Below are positions 11,956-23,904 of a stretch of DNA of 64,000 nucleotides, piece after piece. The translations under genes and the position numbers were made by a program. The stretch is from Microbotryum silenes-acaulis. Lineage: Eukaryota > Basidiomycota > Microbotryomycetes > Microbotryales > Microbotryaceae. The stretch is from positions 62,001 to 126,000 of the forward strand of contig QPFY01000006.1 in assembly GCA_003665825.1 (NCBI GenBank), given 5' to 3'. How positions within the stretch are numbered: position 1 is the first letter of the stretch; each line of letters starts with the position of its first letter. The notes below the pieces were generated by a model, which was given only the letters and a program-made list of their open reading frames with translations, did no database searches and was not told where the DNA came from.

Positions 11956-14709
11956 ATGACACGGATAGGCTTGCCTTTGTCGCAGCTGGTGATGACGGCG
12001 TTGGTCCTGCTTGCGCTGCCATTGGGTCGCACCTCTGGGGCCGCACCCATCACGCCCATGGAAATGGCCGGCGAGTCCTTGACTGCCGAGACGTGGAACA
12101 CCGTCAACAATGGCACCTGGTAAGTATAGAGGCATGCGCAGGATCTAGGACATCAAAGTGAAGCTGAAACACGTGGGCTGACTGCCCTCTGTTCGTCCTC
12201 ATCGCACAGGCTGGTCGAGCACTATTCGTACGTCATGATCCTTTCGGGTAAGAGACGACGTGCAAGAGGGGCACTGACGTTTGCTATTCGGCGTGACAGA
12301 CCATACTGCCACCACTGCCGGTCATTTGCTCCCAAGTGGAAAGAACGTAAGTCGACCCTGACGCGCGCGATCAATCAACCCCCCCCCCCCCACCTGAAGG
12401 AACCGGTAGCTCACCGTCCAAACCTCCTCTACCATCCCAACCGGCCCACGACGCCCCATACACAGTGTACGACCTCAAGCGTGTGCCCACGACTTCGCAA
12501 AACTTCTACTTTGCCCAAGTCGACTGCGCCGCCAACGGCGACCTCTGCCACCTCAACAGTGTCAAATACTACCCCTCCATATTCCTCTACCACCACGGCG
12601 TCTTTGTCGAAGAGTATTCCGGAAAGCGTGCCGTCTTTGACCTCGATCAGTACATCGACAGGCAAATGCTCAAGAATAAGCAGGCTAAAGCGCTTGAAGC
12701 CAAGAAGGCCGCAGCGCCACCCGAGGTCAAGGTCGAAACGGCTCCCAAGAAGGATCAAGCCGAGGACGAGGAAGAAGAGGACGAGGAAAATGCCGAAGAG
12801 AATGACACAGATCCGCTCGACAATGGCCCTCAGGGTCAGGTCAAGACGGACAGGCTGGCGGCGGCGATCAAGGGAAAGACGGGGGAGAAAGACACAAGCG
12901 CTGCGAAGCCCAAAGGACCGACGCGGGAGGCCAAGTTGCATCTGAATGAAGAAGATGCACAAGAGGAGAAGGCCTCTCCATCAGCGCTTGAAGTCATCCT
13001 CGAAGGGGCCAAGAAGGCTGCGCCCGTCGTCGTTTCACCACCGTTGCTGAAGGCGGGCAAGATAAGCAAGGAGGTGCTGGACGCCGCCGTGGGTTCAAAG
13101 TCCGACAAGACCGCCGACGGTCGAGCGCCCAAAGGCGGCGTTGCTCGACTGGGCAAAGGCTCCGCCGTTTCCGACTCGCCGCCCTCGTTCGTCGCCCAGC
13201 CACATCAGCAAATCGACGAGAAGCGCAACAACCACCCCTTGCCCGATGGTCAGGTCCACATCCTCGAGCCGACGCAGATCGACGCTCTCAACGCTGACGA
13301 TGCACCCCCCTCGTTTGTCAAGTTCTATGCGCCGTGGTGTGGGCATTGCAAAGCGCTGCAACCGCGCTGGGTCGACTTGGCCGAGCAACTCAAGGGCAGA
13401 GTCGATGTGTACGAGATGGACTGCGACCAGAAATCGACCAGCAAGACCTGCGCGGCGGAGAAGGTCCAATCGTACCCTACATTGATGCTCTACCATCAGG
13501 GGCAAAAGGTCGAGTACAACGGGCCTCGCGATGTTGAAACGATGCGTCGCTTCGTCACTCGCGTCGTCGACTCGAGCCAGGTCAAGCCTTTGGCCAATGA
13601 GTACGAACTCAAGCGCGTCGTCGCCGCCGAACCCGTGGTCATGCTGTTCCTGTATTCGCCTTCGCTCTCCAAGGACGATCTCAAGATCGCTACGACCGCA
13701 GCCAGGAACCTGCAAGGCGAACCCTCATTCTACACCTCGACGTCGCCGGACCTCTTCTCCCTGTACTCGGTCCAACAGGACGCCGTCTTCCTCGTCTTGA
13801 AGGGCCAACACCTTCAACCGAGCTCGAGACATGCCTTCCCCTCTGTATCTACATCAGGGCTGGCGACCCGCGAAGCGAGGATTGAGAACATCTCGAACTG
13901 GATGCGATGGGCCAAGTTGCCCGCTCTGGTCGAACTGAACTCAGCGACGATCCATGATGTCCTGCCCGCGACGGGTGACGAGGTCCCTCTTGTTGTCTTG
14001 GGCCTGTTTTCCAAATCACAGATGGGCAAGGATTATGAGGATCAAAAGACCGCGTTCGAAGCCTTGGCCAAGGGGTGGGCAGAGCGAAGGGGTAAAGGGG
14101 ACAAGTTGGCGAGGGAGGTGATCTGGGCATGGGTCGATGCGGACCGGTGGATGGGGTGGCTGAAGGGGATGTACTCAGTCAACTGGGGGAAGCGACCGGG
14201 AATCGTCGTCTCGGACCCAAAAGTAGGTTGTCCAGCCTTTTTTTGGATTTTCGCGTCGAGTTATTGATGGGCATCGTGCCTGCCCCTTCTCACACAGGAA
14301 CTGGCCTATTGGAACCGCGATCTCTCGTCCGAGCCCATCACATCGGACACCGTGTACGAGACGGTCGAGCAAGGGATTCTGACCAACCGGTTGAAACCTC
14401 TGAGCTCGAGATCATTCTTTGATCGACTAGCACATGTGAGCCTGAACTCTGTCGAGTCCAAACGTTCCCCTCCTGCCCCGGCGACTGATTCATCTCGATT
14501 AGCGCCTCGCGCTTCTTACCGACTCGTCATTCAAGTCGTACTTCTCCTCCCATCCTTTCGCCCTCGTTTTCTTCATCATCTCATCGTGGTTGGCCGGATG
14601 GTGGTTTCTGCGACAATGCCTGGGGAGGAGAGGGGGTGCCTCTCTCATGGGTGGGAGTAGCGGGCCGGCAGGTGCGAGCGGTAAAGGCGGGACGGCCAAA
14701 TACGAGTGA
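11956..14709 (+). CDS. Membrane-anchored protein disulfide isomerase-like protein, two thioredoxin domains
   Basis: Six exons (11956-12119, 12210-12227, 12300-12346, 12466-14222, 14298-14435, 14503-14709) sum to 2331 nt, 776 aa. Order: signal peptide (hydrophobic core VMTALVLLALPLG), a first thioredoxin-like domain with active site PYCHHC, an acidic/lysine linker of over 150 residues (EDEEEEDEENAEEND), a second thioredoxin domain with PWCGHC, then a longer region that may hold a redox-inactive thioredoxin-like fold, and a C-terminal membrane segment (FALVFFIISSWLAGWWFL) with a short Gly-rich cytosolic tail. This resembles TMX/Eps1-type ER oxidoreductases that form or isomerise disulfides. There is no KDEL/HDEL-type signal; retention would depend on the anchor. 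The CHHC site is unusual compared with CGHC. Confidence 0.85.
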
Positions 14710-15881
14710 AGTGGCATCAAGCCCTCTGAAAGTTTCTTTGTATATCGTAACTGTGTGTAATGATGACGCACATCTCGCATGCGCCCGAGCGGTCAAGTTT
14801 TCGCGAAAGAAATACCAAGTCAAAAACTGTCGGGACGAGGCAGGCTTCAACAATCGCATGGTTGTTCATCCCTCGAACTTGACCACGCAAGGTCAAGTGG
14901 GGTCTACTGAAGTTTAAACTGACCGAACCAGCGAGGATCCGTGAACGTGCAGCACAGCAGTGGGAATCGGAGCTCCCACGGACCTCCATTGCGTCAAGGC
15001 CGCGAGCGATTTCCCAGGTGTCAGCGTTGCCAATAGAGAGCCGACCTCAAAGCAAAGTGTGAAACGTCGTCAAATGGGAGTTTTCAGTATAAAATGTTTG
15101 TTTTCGCCCTGAGCGCGAAATACCGCAGACACAATTGGATGGCTGCCTAAGCCTAAGATTTGCGCGCAACACAGCGATGAGGGTCCCTTCCCCCCCCCTC
15201 CCTCTCCCCCCAACTCGGATGCGAGCAACGTTTTCAATATTTTTTTCTGTGTTCCTTGAAACCGCCTCTCCGGGTCACGCCAAATCCGAGTGGGAGCTGT
15301 GTTTGTTGAAAGTGGATTCGGCCCATGGATTCCGGGTGGAGGTGCTTTCACTTTTGGTGTTCCACATGACGGCCAAAGATGGTTTGAAAGACTTTGCCTG
15401 ACTTGGGGCAAACATGTGGGACCGTGCGACCGTGGCCCCGTGGCAGCGCCTAGGTAGCTCCATTTGTATCCAGTTCTCACAAGGGCGACGTGTTTGAGCG
15501 CGGCTATCACGCGCGGCTATCACTCACAGCAACCCTGTACGGCATGAAGTGATCAAACCCATTCAAGCTCCTGTGTCAGGCAATCTCCGAAGGACTCTGC
15601 GGATCACGAAGCCAACTCTTCCCCAGTAACAAAATTATGCATTGCACTCATGGCAGTGATAAGGATAAACTAACAGACACCGACATGTGGAAGATAAAAG
15701 GTCACGGACACCAGGTCCTCTGGTGGACGTCACGGCGCCAACGTGTGAAACTATTTGCAGAGGTGACGGCCTAAATTACGGAGTCGGTGCAAGGGAAGTC
15801 GAGCTGTGAACGAGGAGAATATGAAGACTTCGTCAGGATGGTGAACGCACTATCAGCTTGAAAGGGGAGGCCCCATCTGCC
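14710..15881. other. Intergenic region between convergent genes, no supported gene
   Basis: About 1.17 kb between the stop of the PDI-like gene and the stop of the GH28 gene. It has runs of C and T (15190-15250) and no reading frame with recognisable features. It should hold the two 3' UTRs. Confidence 0.5.
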
Positions 15882-17726
15882 CTAACTGACCTGCTTCTCG
15901 GATTCAATGTTGTGGCAGATGTACACGGGAGTACCGGGCGTAGGCAAGCTCAGGTGAGTTCCCATGGCAGTGATATTAGTGCACTCCGTGGAGCAATCGA
16001 GCAGGGCGACCACATCCTTGTACTTTCCACTGGAGGTTCCGGTGACGTTGATATAGTGCACATCCGAGACCTTAATCTTCGAGGGGAACTTGGCGCAGTA
16101 CTCCTCAGTGTGCATATAGCAAGAGGTGAGCACAAGAGGCTGGTCCACATCTTTGTTCACGAAGTTTTGGAACGTAATGTTCTTGACGTAGCCCGATCCG
16201 CCACCGGCGTCTTTGGCGGTGTCGTTACGACCGGGCCAAGACTGAGGTTCATGGACACACAAGGATAGTGAGTGGGTCAGGTGGAGAGGCGAACAGATGA
16301 TTGTCCCGCGAGTAAGACTAACCTTGACACGAGCACCAGCTTGGGCCTTAAACATGTAGATGTCATGGATGTGGACATTCTCGACCTGATGAATATATCC
16401 AACCCATTGAATTCTCGACCCCAACTGGATTCGCCAGGCGAGCGATCGACCCCACCACGCTGACTCACGATATCGAATTCGTCGACGTACTGGCCGAGAG
16501 AGCCAACCGAGATGCCATGGGATCCGTTGCAGGACATGCGACCGACCTCAACATTGATCGAGTGGGGCTTCAGAGAAACACAGTCGTCGGCGTTGTTGAC
16601 GTTGAAGTCCAGCAAAGTCACGTCCGTCGAGTAGTAGATGTCTACTCCGTCACTGTTGTAGGGTAGGGAGTCGGATTTCGACACGGCGGCGATGTTGATG
16701 TTGGTCATTGTTACGAGCTCCGATTTAGTGACGAAGATGTTCCAGAACGGCCCATCCAGAAAGTTGATGTGCTCGACCAAGACGTTCTTGGCGTAGCCGA
16801 TCGTCAACATGATCGGGCGGGCGTACTCCCTACTTTCGATACCATGAGGGTTACCCGCCTTCTTGTCCTTGGCAAACTTGTCCCACCATTTCTGGACAAG
16901 GCGGAGCACGGGTCAGCTCGGGGTTCTCAGGTCGACGTTGCTTAGGAAAATCTTACTTACCTGACCGTTGCCGATGAGAGTGCCTGTCTTCCCCGCGTTC
17001 GAGGCCAGATTACCGTGGAGCCAGATGTTTTCTCCTTGGAGCTGCGCAAGCCGAGATCATGGGAGCTTCGGGAGCCGTCAGCTTGAGAACGATCACCGGC
17101 GCAGAGAAGAGCAGCGGCCAGCGGAGCGGCGGTGGACTCACGAAAAAGAAAGTGGTCGCATTTTGGTAGTAGAGCTCGTAAGAGCCACCTCCACGGGTAT
17201 CATTAGTGGGCCTTGACCAGTAAGGAATATCGTCGGAATAGGTGACTGGCGACAAGACCATGTTCAGGATCGAGCCCATTGCGATTTCGGAAATGTGGAG
17301 GAGCTTACGTGTTCCAGTCAGCTCAATCTCGACATTGTAGAGCTTTGGCGAGTAGAGGAGACTCTTGACGAGGTAATGGCTATCCAAGACAATCTGCCGA
17401 AGCGGAGGCGGCTACGTATCAGCTTCCCCTGCGCGCGGTCCCGCACGCTTTAATCCGACAGCTCCCAGGCGGCTCTAGAGGCACGGTCTGTGCGCACTGA
17501 CCTTCCCGTTGTTCTGGCACCTCTCGAAGGCGGCCATAATGTTGGGTGCCGAGTCCTGCTGGACGCCGATCTCCGGGACATTGCAGATCGTCTTGAGAGG
17601 TCCCAAAAAGCCCCGTGATCCACCGCTAGCTCCGGGATGGCGATGGCTTGATTGGCCTGAGCTGTGCTTGCGCGCTCCCGCAAGGGCGGCGAGAGAAAGA
17701 GGCAAGGCTGCCAAGATGATCTTCAT
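15882..17726 (-). CDS. Secreted exo-polygalacturonase (glycoside hydrolase family 28)
   Basis: Seven exons (17726-17502, 17393-17309, 17245-17142, 17041-16961, 16891-16469, 16385-16323, 16241-15882) sum to 1341 nt, 446 aa. Signal peptide MKIILAALPLSLAALAGA. The right-handed beta-helix family motifs appear in order: SDDIPYWS, NSDGVDIYYS (catalytic Asp), NADDCVSLK (paired Asp), CNGSHGISVGSLGQY (catalytic His; SHG where endo-enzymes have GHG), and GARVK (the RIK substrate-binding motif). The SHG with SVGSLGQY is typical of exo-acting GH28 enzymes that release galacturonate from pectin ends. Several N-x-S/T sites are present. The 3' end reads EKQVS-stop, where GTCAGT could be mistaken for a splice donor; total length closing in frame favours the stop. 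It neighbours a dead GH3 gene. Confidence 0.9.
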
Positions 17727-18439
17727 GGTGTAGGGACACTGCAGGAGGAAGTGGGGAGGAAGTGGACGAGAGTTGAGGTTAAAAGGACGGATGAGGGAGA
17801 GGTAGAGAGCAGAGAGGGGAGTGGATACCTTGCAGTTCGGTCTTGATGTGTCGCGTCCGTCTTAAAGGAGGCTCAGTCGTTGGCGATCGACTGGGTTCAG
17901 GAGCGTGTAGGCCCCGCCTGACCGCCGACCAGCAACGCCGAGCGGGGAGCAGCCACGATTCCACGACTCCACGAGATTGACATGAGACCACGACCGTTCC
18001 CCTAGCCTGCAGACTTCGAGACGCCGAGATGCCAGGACATTCAAGGCGTGGAATGATGACGCGTTCTTACCCGAGACAGGGGTAGGTCTTTGCCCAAGGT
18101 GCCCTCCATTCGCTGCAGGGTGTCTGGGCATGTCTCAGCCTTACTGTTACCGCTTTTATTGGCTAGACTAGAAAGGGCTATTTGTTCCGACAGTGAGACA
18201 AATTAATGTCGGTTCGTTATTAGAGGTCTTAGGTACGGACCGGCCGATACTACATAATAGCCGCTAGCCTCATAGGAGTGCTTTCAGTCGAGACATGTCA
18301 ACGGCGAACCACGCGACCCGTATTCTCCGTCATAGTGAATGGCACTGCTTACTTCTTTTGATAAAAAACATAAGGAAGAGAAGGAACGGCGATGGGCAGT
18401 GACTTCCGAGGAAGAGTGAGTGTCCATCCTTTTTCTAGA
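17727..18439. other. Intergenic region upstream of GH28
   Basis: About 0.7 kb containing the GH28 promoter (GAGAGG/AGAGAG purine-rich tract near 17790-17820) and the area where the N-terminal part of the GH3 gene would be expected. I found no trace of that N-terminus here. Confidence 0.45.
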
Positions 18440-18795
18440 CTAAAACGTGCCCCGAGGCCGGTCGCAGTGGAAAGGCTTCGGTGGCGACCCCTCCCTAGGA
18501 CCTGACCCGCTTCGGTGCCACGATGACGATCAAAGGCATCAAGAGCACCGATGTGATCGCGTGCGCAAAGCATCATGTCGCCAACGAGCAAGAGAACTAT
18601 CTAAGAGGGTCAGGTGCTATTATATCATTTACCAATACCGATGATCGAGTCATGCACGAAGTATACGTGAGTCTGCTTCACTGCAAGTCTCTCGAGCCTT
18701 CCAAATAGTCCAAGCTGACCGGTGTCCTTTTCTGATTCATCGATGTGCCCTCAGAACCACCCTTTCTCCGAATCAATCCGGGCCGGTGTAGGATC

Positions 18796-18886
18796 TATGA
18801 AAGAGCAATATACCACTGCACCAAAAGGCGAGGCACCTCTTCTTCAGTGAGCGCATATTGTCCTAGAAGTGAGATGGAGCGAAGTT
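18796..18886 (+). repeat. Left ~90-bp LTR-like direct repeat of the GH3 insertion
   Basis: Matches 23806-23899 almost base for base from TGAAAGAGC to GAAGTT, apart from a 5-bp ACTGC gain in the right copy. It lacks the CAACA terminus found on the right. Confidence 0.75.
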
Positions 18887-19105
18887 TTTCCGATCCCAAG
18901 CCCGCAAGTATTCCGAGGCAGCCGGGCGTCGTCCTTGACGTCCAAGACTCGGCTGCCTCCCCTGAGGATCGCACACGCTACTCGCAGGCCATTGGTTCCT
19001 TGATGTACGCCGCGGTCGGGACTCGCACCGATCTCGCCTTCGTAGTCGGCTACCTCGCGCGCTTCTCTCAGTAGCCGGGTCCCGCGCATTGGGCAGCCAT
19101 CAAGC

Positions 19106-22100
19106 CAGGGCTTCGCATTAGATCAGATATGCGCGTAGATATCTTTTATCTATCTATAATTTTGCCTTTTTTCGGGCTATCTATAGATCTGTCATCTACA
19201 GCAGAACAGATAGATGAAAGATAGATATCTAGTGGATATCTACGTAGATAAACGCCACTTGATAGATGATGACTAGATGTGTGGAGGCATGCATAGATGT
19301 GCGTGTATAGATATGACAGGGCGGACCCTTGTTCCCTTGTCCTCGACACAAAAGGCCTTTGCAGCCATGACAAGATCTCTCCAGCTGCCGCCAGAAAAAC
19401 TCGACGAAGTGGCAGAATGGCAGCCGTGCCTTGTATTCTATTGACAGACGACGGAGAGCAAGTGCAAATGAGGGAAAGCTAGAGGACTCGGTTGAAAAAT
19501 CTATGAAGGGGCAGAAACAGAGAAACAGAGAGAAAATATGTTGTTAAGGGTTTATTATGTACATGGGAGAAACGAAGATTTCCTCTGTTGCATACTTGGG
19601 TAGCGCTCAAGACGATTCTTCGTCCGTGTCTGAGAGTTCCAGCTCCTCAATCGGCGAATTTTGCGAGAGCGAGGTCGATCGCGAGGATTCTCTAGTGACG
19701 TTGTGGCGCTGCCGCTTATTCGCTTTGTGGACTGCCGAAGAACTCTTCTTTGCCACGACACGCTTCGATGGAGCACGGAGCTTGCCTGCAAGAAATATTA
19801 TTGAGTCCTCAGTCGCTGCAAGTAGCTGGGGCTAGCATGACTCCTCTCATTTGAACTCACTTGCGATGATGGGTCGGGCATGACGAGCGAAGCCCTCGGG
19901 GGTGTCCCCGAAGATAGGAGCGGTCGGGTTAGCCCAGCTACCGAGACACATCTTGGCGTTCAGCACTTCGGCGGAGGTACTGTGCTTCATATAGTTGATC
20001 GTCCGGCGGCCGGTGGAGAAAGCGCGTTCCGCATCGCACGCAGTTGGTGGAATTGTGATGAAGTCAATTGCCATCTCGGCAAGAGCCTTCTGCCCTGGAA
20101 TCGCACGTTGTTTCACCCAATACTTGATAGGGCACCCCTTGTAGGCGTCGTTCTTGTTCAGTCTGTCGCATCCCCTAGCCCAGTACTGGAGGAAGGCATC
20201 TGGCTCGTAGTAGTTGTGAGAGCCTTGTGTGTCACCTCCTTCATCACCATACAAATCGTGGTCGGAGCAAGCATCGGAATCAATCGGGGACGGAGGACCA
20301 GCTTCGGGGATGTCCTCATAGAGAGGAAGGTACACCTTCTTGTAGATTTCATGGAGCTTCTTCTGCTTCTCATTGATATCGGTTTCGGCCCAAACAGTTC
20401 CAGGTCGCTGAAAGAATCGCAGATGGTGACGAGGATGAAAGAACATCGACCCAAACGCAGCAATCGAATCGTCGCCAACCTTCGAGTAGTAGTTGCCCAG
20501 AACAATCAAAGCGGACTTGGCTGCGATGCGCACCATGGGAGAAGCGGTTTGAGCCTTGTTGTCAAGCATGCCTTCAACTCGTTCGAACTCGGCGATGACA
20601 TCCCAAGTGCGAGGCGTTGCATCTTGGAACTGAACCGTCAGGGTCTTGAGGTATTCGCCAATGTCAAGGAGCTCTTTAACGATATCAAGTGCGTCATCAG
20701 GAAGGGCGAATTTGTCCACGATGTTCGAGGGTGTGTGGTCGCGCGCCATATAGTAGTCGATGGCACTCGAGAACAGAACATGGATCTGAAGGCAGAGGTG
20801 AATAGAGTTCCAACGCGTCTCGTTTTTGCGGGAAAGCTCCGTCGCCTTGGAATCGGGTCGGTCCTTGGCGGTGGCAACGACCGACTGCTGCCATCTGTGT
20901 TTGTCGGAGGATTTGACTCTCAGTCCCGAAACGTGTTGTGCAAAATCGGCGATCGTAGGAATAATGGTCATGCATTTTCGTCGAAGGATGGGTTGAATCT
21001 TGATGCCGACCGACTCGCCCCAATCCAAAGCCTCTCTCAAGCAAGTCTTCGAATTGTTCACCGTAAATTCCAATGCTGAAATGTCGTAGTCACCAGAGGC
21101 AGTCGCAATGGACAGAGCTTGAGCAATCTCGTCGTCAATCCTCTGATCTTCAGCATCCGAATCATCTTCGACGTTGGGATGACCGTCGAAAGCAGATATA
21201 TGCTTGCCAATCGTGTTCTTGCGCGCCCGAGGAGTAGGCGGACGAGCAGGGGCCATGGAAAAGGCAGCGTAAAGTGCGCCCATCACTAGCTGGAGAATGT
21301 GGGCGAAGCAGCGAACTCGCATCTCGGGTCCCCACCACGAGTCATTGAGGTTCTTGTACTCCACCGCCATCTTGTTGCAGTTCGAGGCGTTGTCCATCAC
21401 GAGGGTTCGAACGAGATGCGAGATCTTGAACTCTTCGACGCATTCATGAAGCGACGCTGCGAGCTCTTTCCCGCCGTGGCGACCTTTCGACTCGATGAAC
21501 TTGAGTATGTGACGATGAACGACGCCATCTTGTTCATACACTACGACGACTCCGAGAACACTGATGCAGTTGGGAGCGGTCCGACCATCGATAACCAGAT
21601 GAATCCCGCGATTTCGCTTGACAAGAAATTCGCCGAATTGAACCGACAGCTCCCTATGTAGATGAACGAGTAGCCTCTTGACGGTGTCGTGACTACCGAG
21701 GATAGCATTCACATTGGCGACGTGATAGGAGTAGGCGAGCCAGGTTTGAAGTTGGGGGTCTACGTGGGTGAACGCTTCCTTCGAGATTGCAACGTGAAGA
21801 ACGATGGATGACATGAACAACGCATTGTCGAAGATTGCAGCAGAAAGCAATGGTTGCACGTTCTGAAAGTACAAGACAGAAAAATCTTTAGAGAGGGAGA
21901 AGACGGGGAGGTACTAGAAAGGGGAGAAGTGAAACCGGCAGACGACCAGTGGCAATATGCGGACTCCAAAATCTTCTGGCTCATTTGCCCATTTCCTTTC
22001 AGGAGCTCAGTTCTCAGGCCTCATGCCTTCAAGATAGGCAATGTTTTGCTTCGCTTCCGAGATAGAAGCCGACCGAACTAGTAGGGCACAACGGGCAGCC

Positions 22101-22384
22101 GGGAGGGCGGCCTCTGTCTCACCGCCACCGTTCGGAGCCAAGCCAATGACTTGATAAGGTCTTGGAAACTTAAGCGGATATGCTTCTTGAATATGCTTGA
22201 ACCCCTCTGACCATGGACAACCTGTCTCCTCGATGTGTATTCCTGGCAGATGCTTTAGATATCTGCGTAGTTACGTCCAAGCGTATCTGTCTATCTATGA
22301 GCTATGGCCATATAGATAGATGAACGATAGTTATAGGAGGTGTAGATATAGATAGGCATCTATCTGATCTAATGCGAAGCCCTG
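19106..22384 (-). mobile_element. Complete hAT DNA transposon with TIRs and 8-bp TSD
   Basis: 3279-bp element. Left end CAGGGCTTCGCATTAGATCA and the reverse complement of the right end agree over at least 24 bp. The flanking 8-bp duplication CATCAAGC lies at 19098-19105 and 22385-22392, inside the Copia remnant. Subterminal regions are rich in TAGATA/ATCTAT repeats (19130-19320, 22250-22370), as is common for hAT transposase binding. The transposase gene lies on the minus strand and looks intact. Confidence 0.93.
19607..21874 (-). CDS. hAT superfamily transposase
   Basis: Two exons (21874-19861 and 19785-19607) sum to 2193 nt, 730 aa. It has an RNase H-like core (HLVIDGRTAPNCISVLGVVVV, LVMDNASNCNKM with a catalytic-type Asp, RVRCFAHILQLVMG), an ETRWNSIHL motif, and the C-terminal hAT dimerisation region (MAIDFITIPPTACDAERAFS, then TGRRTINYMKHST). 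The second exon adds a basic then acidic, serine-rich tail (KRVVAKKSSS ... ELELSDTDEESS) and was recognised because a GTGAGT donor replaces the otherwise short IIASEFK ending. No BED zinc finger is visible at the N-terminus; a further upstream exon cannot be excluded. It would cut and paste the surrounding element. No disabling mutation was seen. Confidence 0.88.
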
Positions 22385-22632
22385 CATCAAGCAGGTCCTT
22401 CGCTACATCAAAGGTACCCTAGACTTGGGCCTGACTTATCGCAAGACTAGCGACGACTTTCATGGTTACTCCGACGCAAACTGGGGAGCCTGCCTAACTA
22501 CCTCGCGGTCGACCATGGGCTACGCGTTCTTGCTTTCGGGAGCTGCGATCGCATGGTGCTCAAAGCGCGAACATCGGGTTGCTAAGTCGACTACCGACGC
22601 CGAGTACCTCTCTCTTTCGTGCACGAGTGGTG

Positions 22633-23268
22633 TGGTACTCCGGATCGTGCCCAACAACGGCAAACTCGACTACCGTGTCCGGCGTACGACCCAATTGACT
22701 GCCGAGCTCCGCCGCGCTGAACGGGTGTTCGATGGTTCGGCGCGCACCCTCCACGGCGCCACCTGCGACGAGTGTGACCTTCCCGATCCAAGCTTTCGAT
22801 GGCCCGATCTCCCTGTGCACGATCGACGACTCACCGACTACACTGTGACTCGATTGACCCACCGCCGGATGAGGAAATCCTAACAGCGCGCGCGACGACT
22901 CCCGATCCTGTCCTTGAGCGCTGGTCGACTCCTGGCTCTGGTTACCCAAGTCCATTTGCGAGCCCTGAATGCCTCGGAAGGAGAGAAGTCTCAGATTGTC
23001 CGAACGACACTCTTCGGTACAAGAGGCAGAGGGTCGAATGAAGGACAAGTACAACTTATTAATCGGAACACTGGTACATCGGAAGGGTTGCGAGTTGTAG
23101 GAGGTGGCAGAGCAGAGGGGGGCGGGTCGCTTCAGGGCAGCGCAAGGGCAGCGCAGGGGCAGCGCAACGGGCAAAGGGGACTTGCGACCGGCCCGTCCCC
23201 GTCGTCGCTCTCTCTCCTCTCCTGTCGTCTGCGCACAAGTTCCAATCGAAACCGTCTAGCACTACCAC
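22633..23268. mobile_element. 636-bp insertion (solo-LTR-like) in the Copia remnant
   Basis: Interrupts the Copia frame between [13 protein letters not shown] and HLSELL. AGTGGTG is present at both 22626-22632 and 23269-23275, while intact Copia A copies have it once at the same codon position. The insertion begins TGGTA and ends TACCAC, so TG...CA-like inverted ends. It contains no long coding sequence and has a GC-rich GCAGCGCA-type tandem patch near 23140-23170. A solo LTR of another family or a non-autonomous element would fit. Confidence 0.65.
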
Positions 23269-23803
23269 AGTGGTGACGCTATCCACCTCAGCGAGCTTCT
23301 GGCCGAACTCGGCGCTCCGGTCTCCGGCCCTGTCGTCCTCTTCGGTGACAATCAAGGTTCGCTCGCTCTCGCCAAGCACCCAACTAACCATCAGGGGTCT
23401 GGCCACGTGCGCATCTCGGAGCACTACGTCCGCGAGAGGGTCGCCGAGAACGAGATCGATGTCCGCTACATCGACACAGGCAACATGTTCGCGGACATTT
23501 TCACCAAAGCCTTAGGCCCCAAGCCGTTCCTCTTTCACCGGGACAACCTCGGTCTACAGGGTGCAGTGGTATGACAGCGCGGTGTGTGTGTGTGTGAGTA
23601 TAATGCTGCTTCATCCCACTCAGAGTCCCGATTATGATCAGTTACTAGTAGGAGATATCAGCGGCCTCTCGCGCCTCGAGCCTAGCTCGCGCGCGCTTCC
23701 GGAGTCCATAGATCGTATCTATCATCTTCGACTCTCATACTTACGTATCTCGTGCCCGTGCCTCAGAGTTCTGACCTGCTGGTTGCTCGATGGGCTCATA
23801 ACC

Positions 23804-23904
23804 TGTGAAAGAGCAATATACCACTGCACCAAAAGGCGAGGCACCTCTTCTTCAGTGAGCGCACTGCATATTGTCCTAGAAGTGAGATGGAGCGAAGTTC
23901 AACA
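23804..23904 (+). repeat. Right ~101-bp LTR-like direct repeat of the GH3 insertion
   Basis: Starts TGTGAAAG and ends TTCAACA, directly before the target duplication GGATC at 23905. It is the partner of 18796-18886. Confidence 0.75.

Larger units (their letters stand above)
18887..23803 (+). pseudogene. Degenerate Ty1/copia remnant (RT/RNase H part plus 3' LTR)
   Basis: Three colinear pieces of one Copia pol gene: 18887-19105 ([33 protein letters not shown], an in-frame TAG after ARFSQ), 22385-22632 ([29 protein letters not shown]) and 23269-23570 ([44 protein letters not shown]). An LTR-like sequence follows at about 23582-23790, starting in a (GT)n tract and sharing blocks with the LTR of Copia element A (TTCATCCCACT, CTTACGTATCTCGTGCC). 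It is an older, diverged relative of element A. Everything upstream of the middle of RT is absent. Confidence 0.85.
18796..23904 (+). mobile_element. Composite LTR-like insertion in GH3 with 5-bp TSD GGATC
   Basis: 5109-bp insertion bounded by GGATC at 18791-18795 and 23905-23909. Its ends are ~90-101-bp direct repeats beginning TATGAAAGAGC (left) or TGTGAAAGAGC (right); the right copy ends GTTCAACA, giving TGT...ACA termini as in LTRs. The left repeat stops at GAAGTT and is joined directly to the middle of a Copia reverse transcriptase, so the 5' part of the element is missing. Inside are a Copia remnant, a hAT element and a 636-bp insertion. Whether the short repeats are this element's true LTRs or come from another miniature element is not settled. 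Confidence 0.6.

Noticed and set aside
12235..12945. 236-codon plus-strand frame inside the PDI-like gene
   Set aside because: Crosses three well-supported introns and overlaps the conserved thioredoxin frame; a shadow.
15882..15893. GTCAGT at the GH28 3' end as a splice donor leading to another exon
   Set aside because: Exon lengths close exactly at the TAG and no family-like downstream exon was found.
19880..21079. 399-codon plus-strand open frame over the hAT element
   Set aside because: Antisense shadow of the transposase; no recognisable protein features.
22090..22370. CRISPR-like or satellite array from the TAGATA/ATCTAT repeats
   Set aside because: Eukaryotic context and irregular spacing; these are subterminal repeats of the hAT element.
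18796..23904. A single young full-length retrotransposon
   Set aside because: The 5' half is missing, the pol frame has a stop and two foreign insertions, and the terminal repeats do not match the internal Copia-type LTR.
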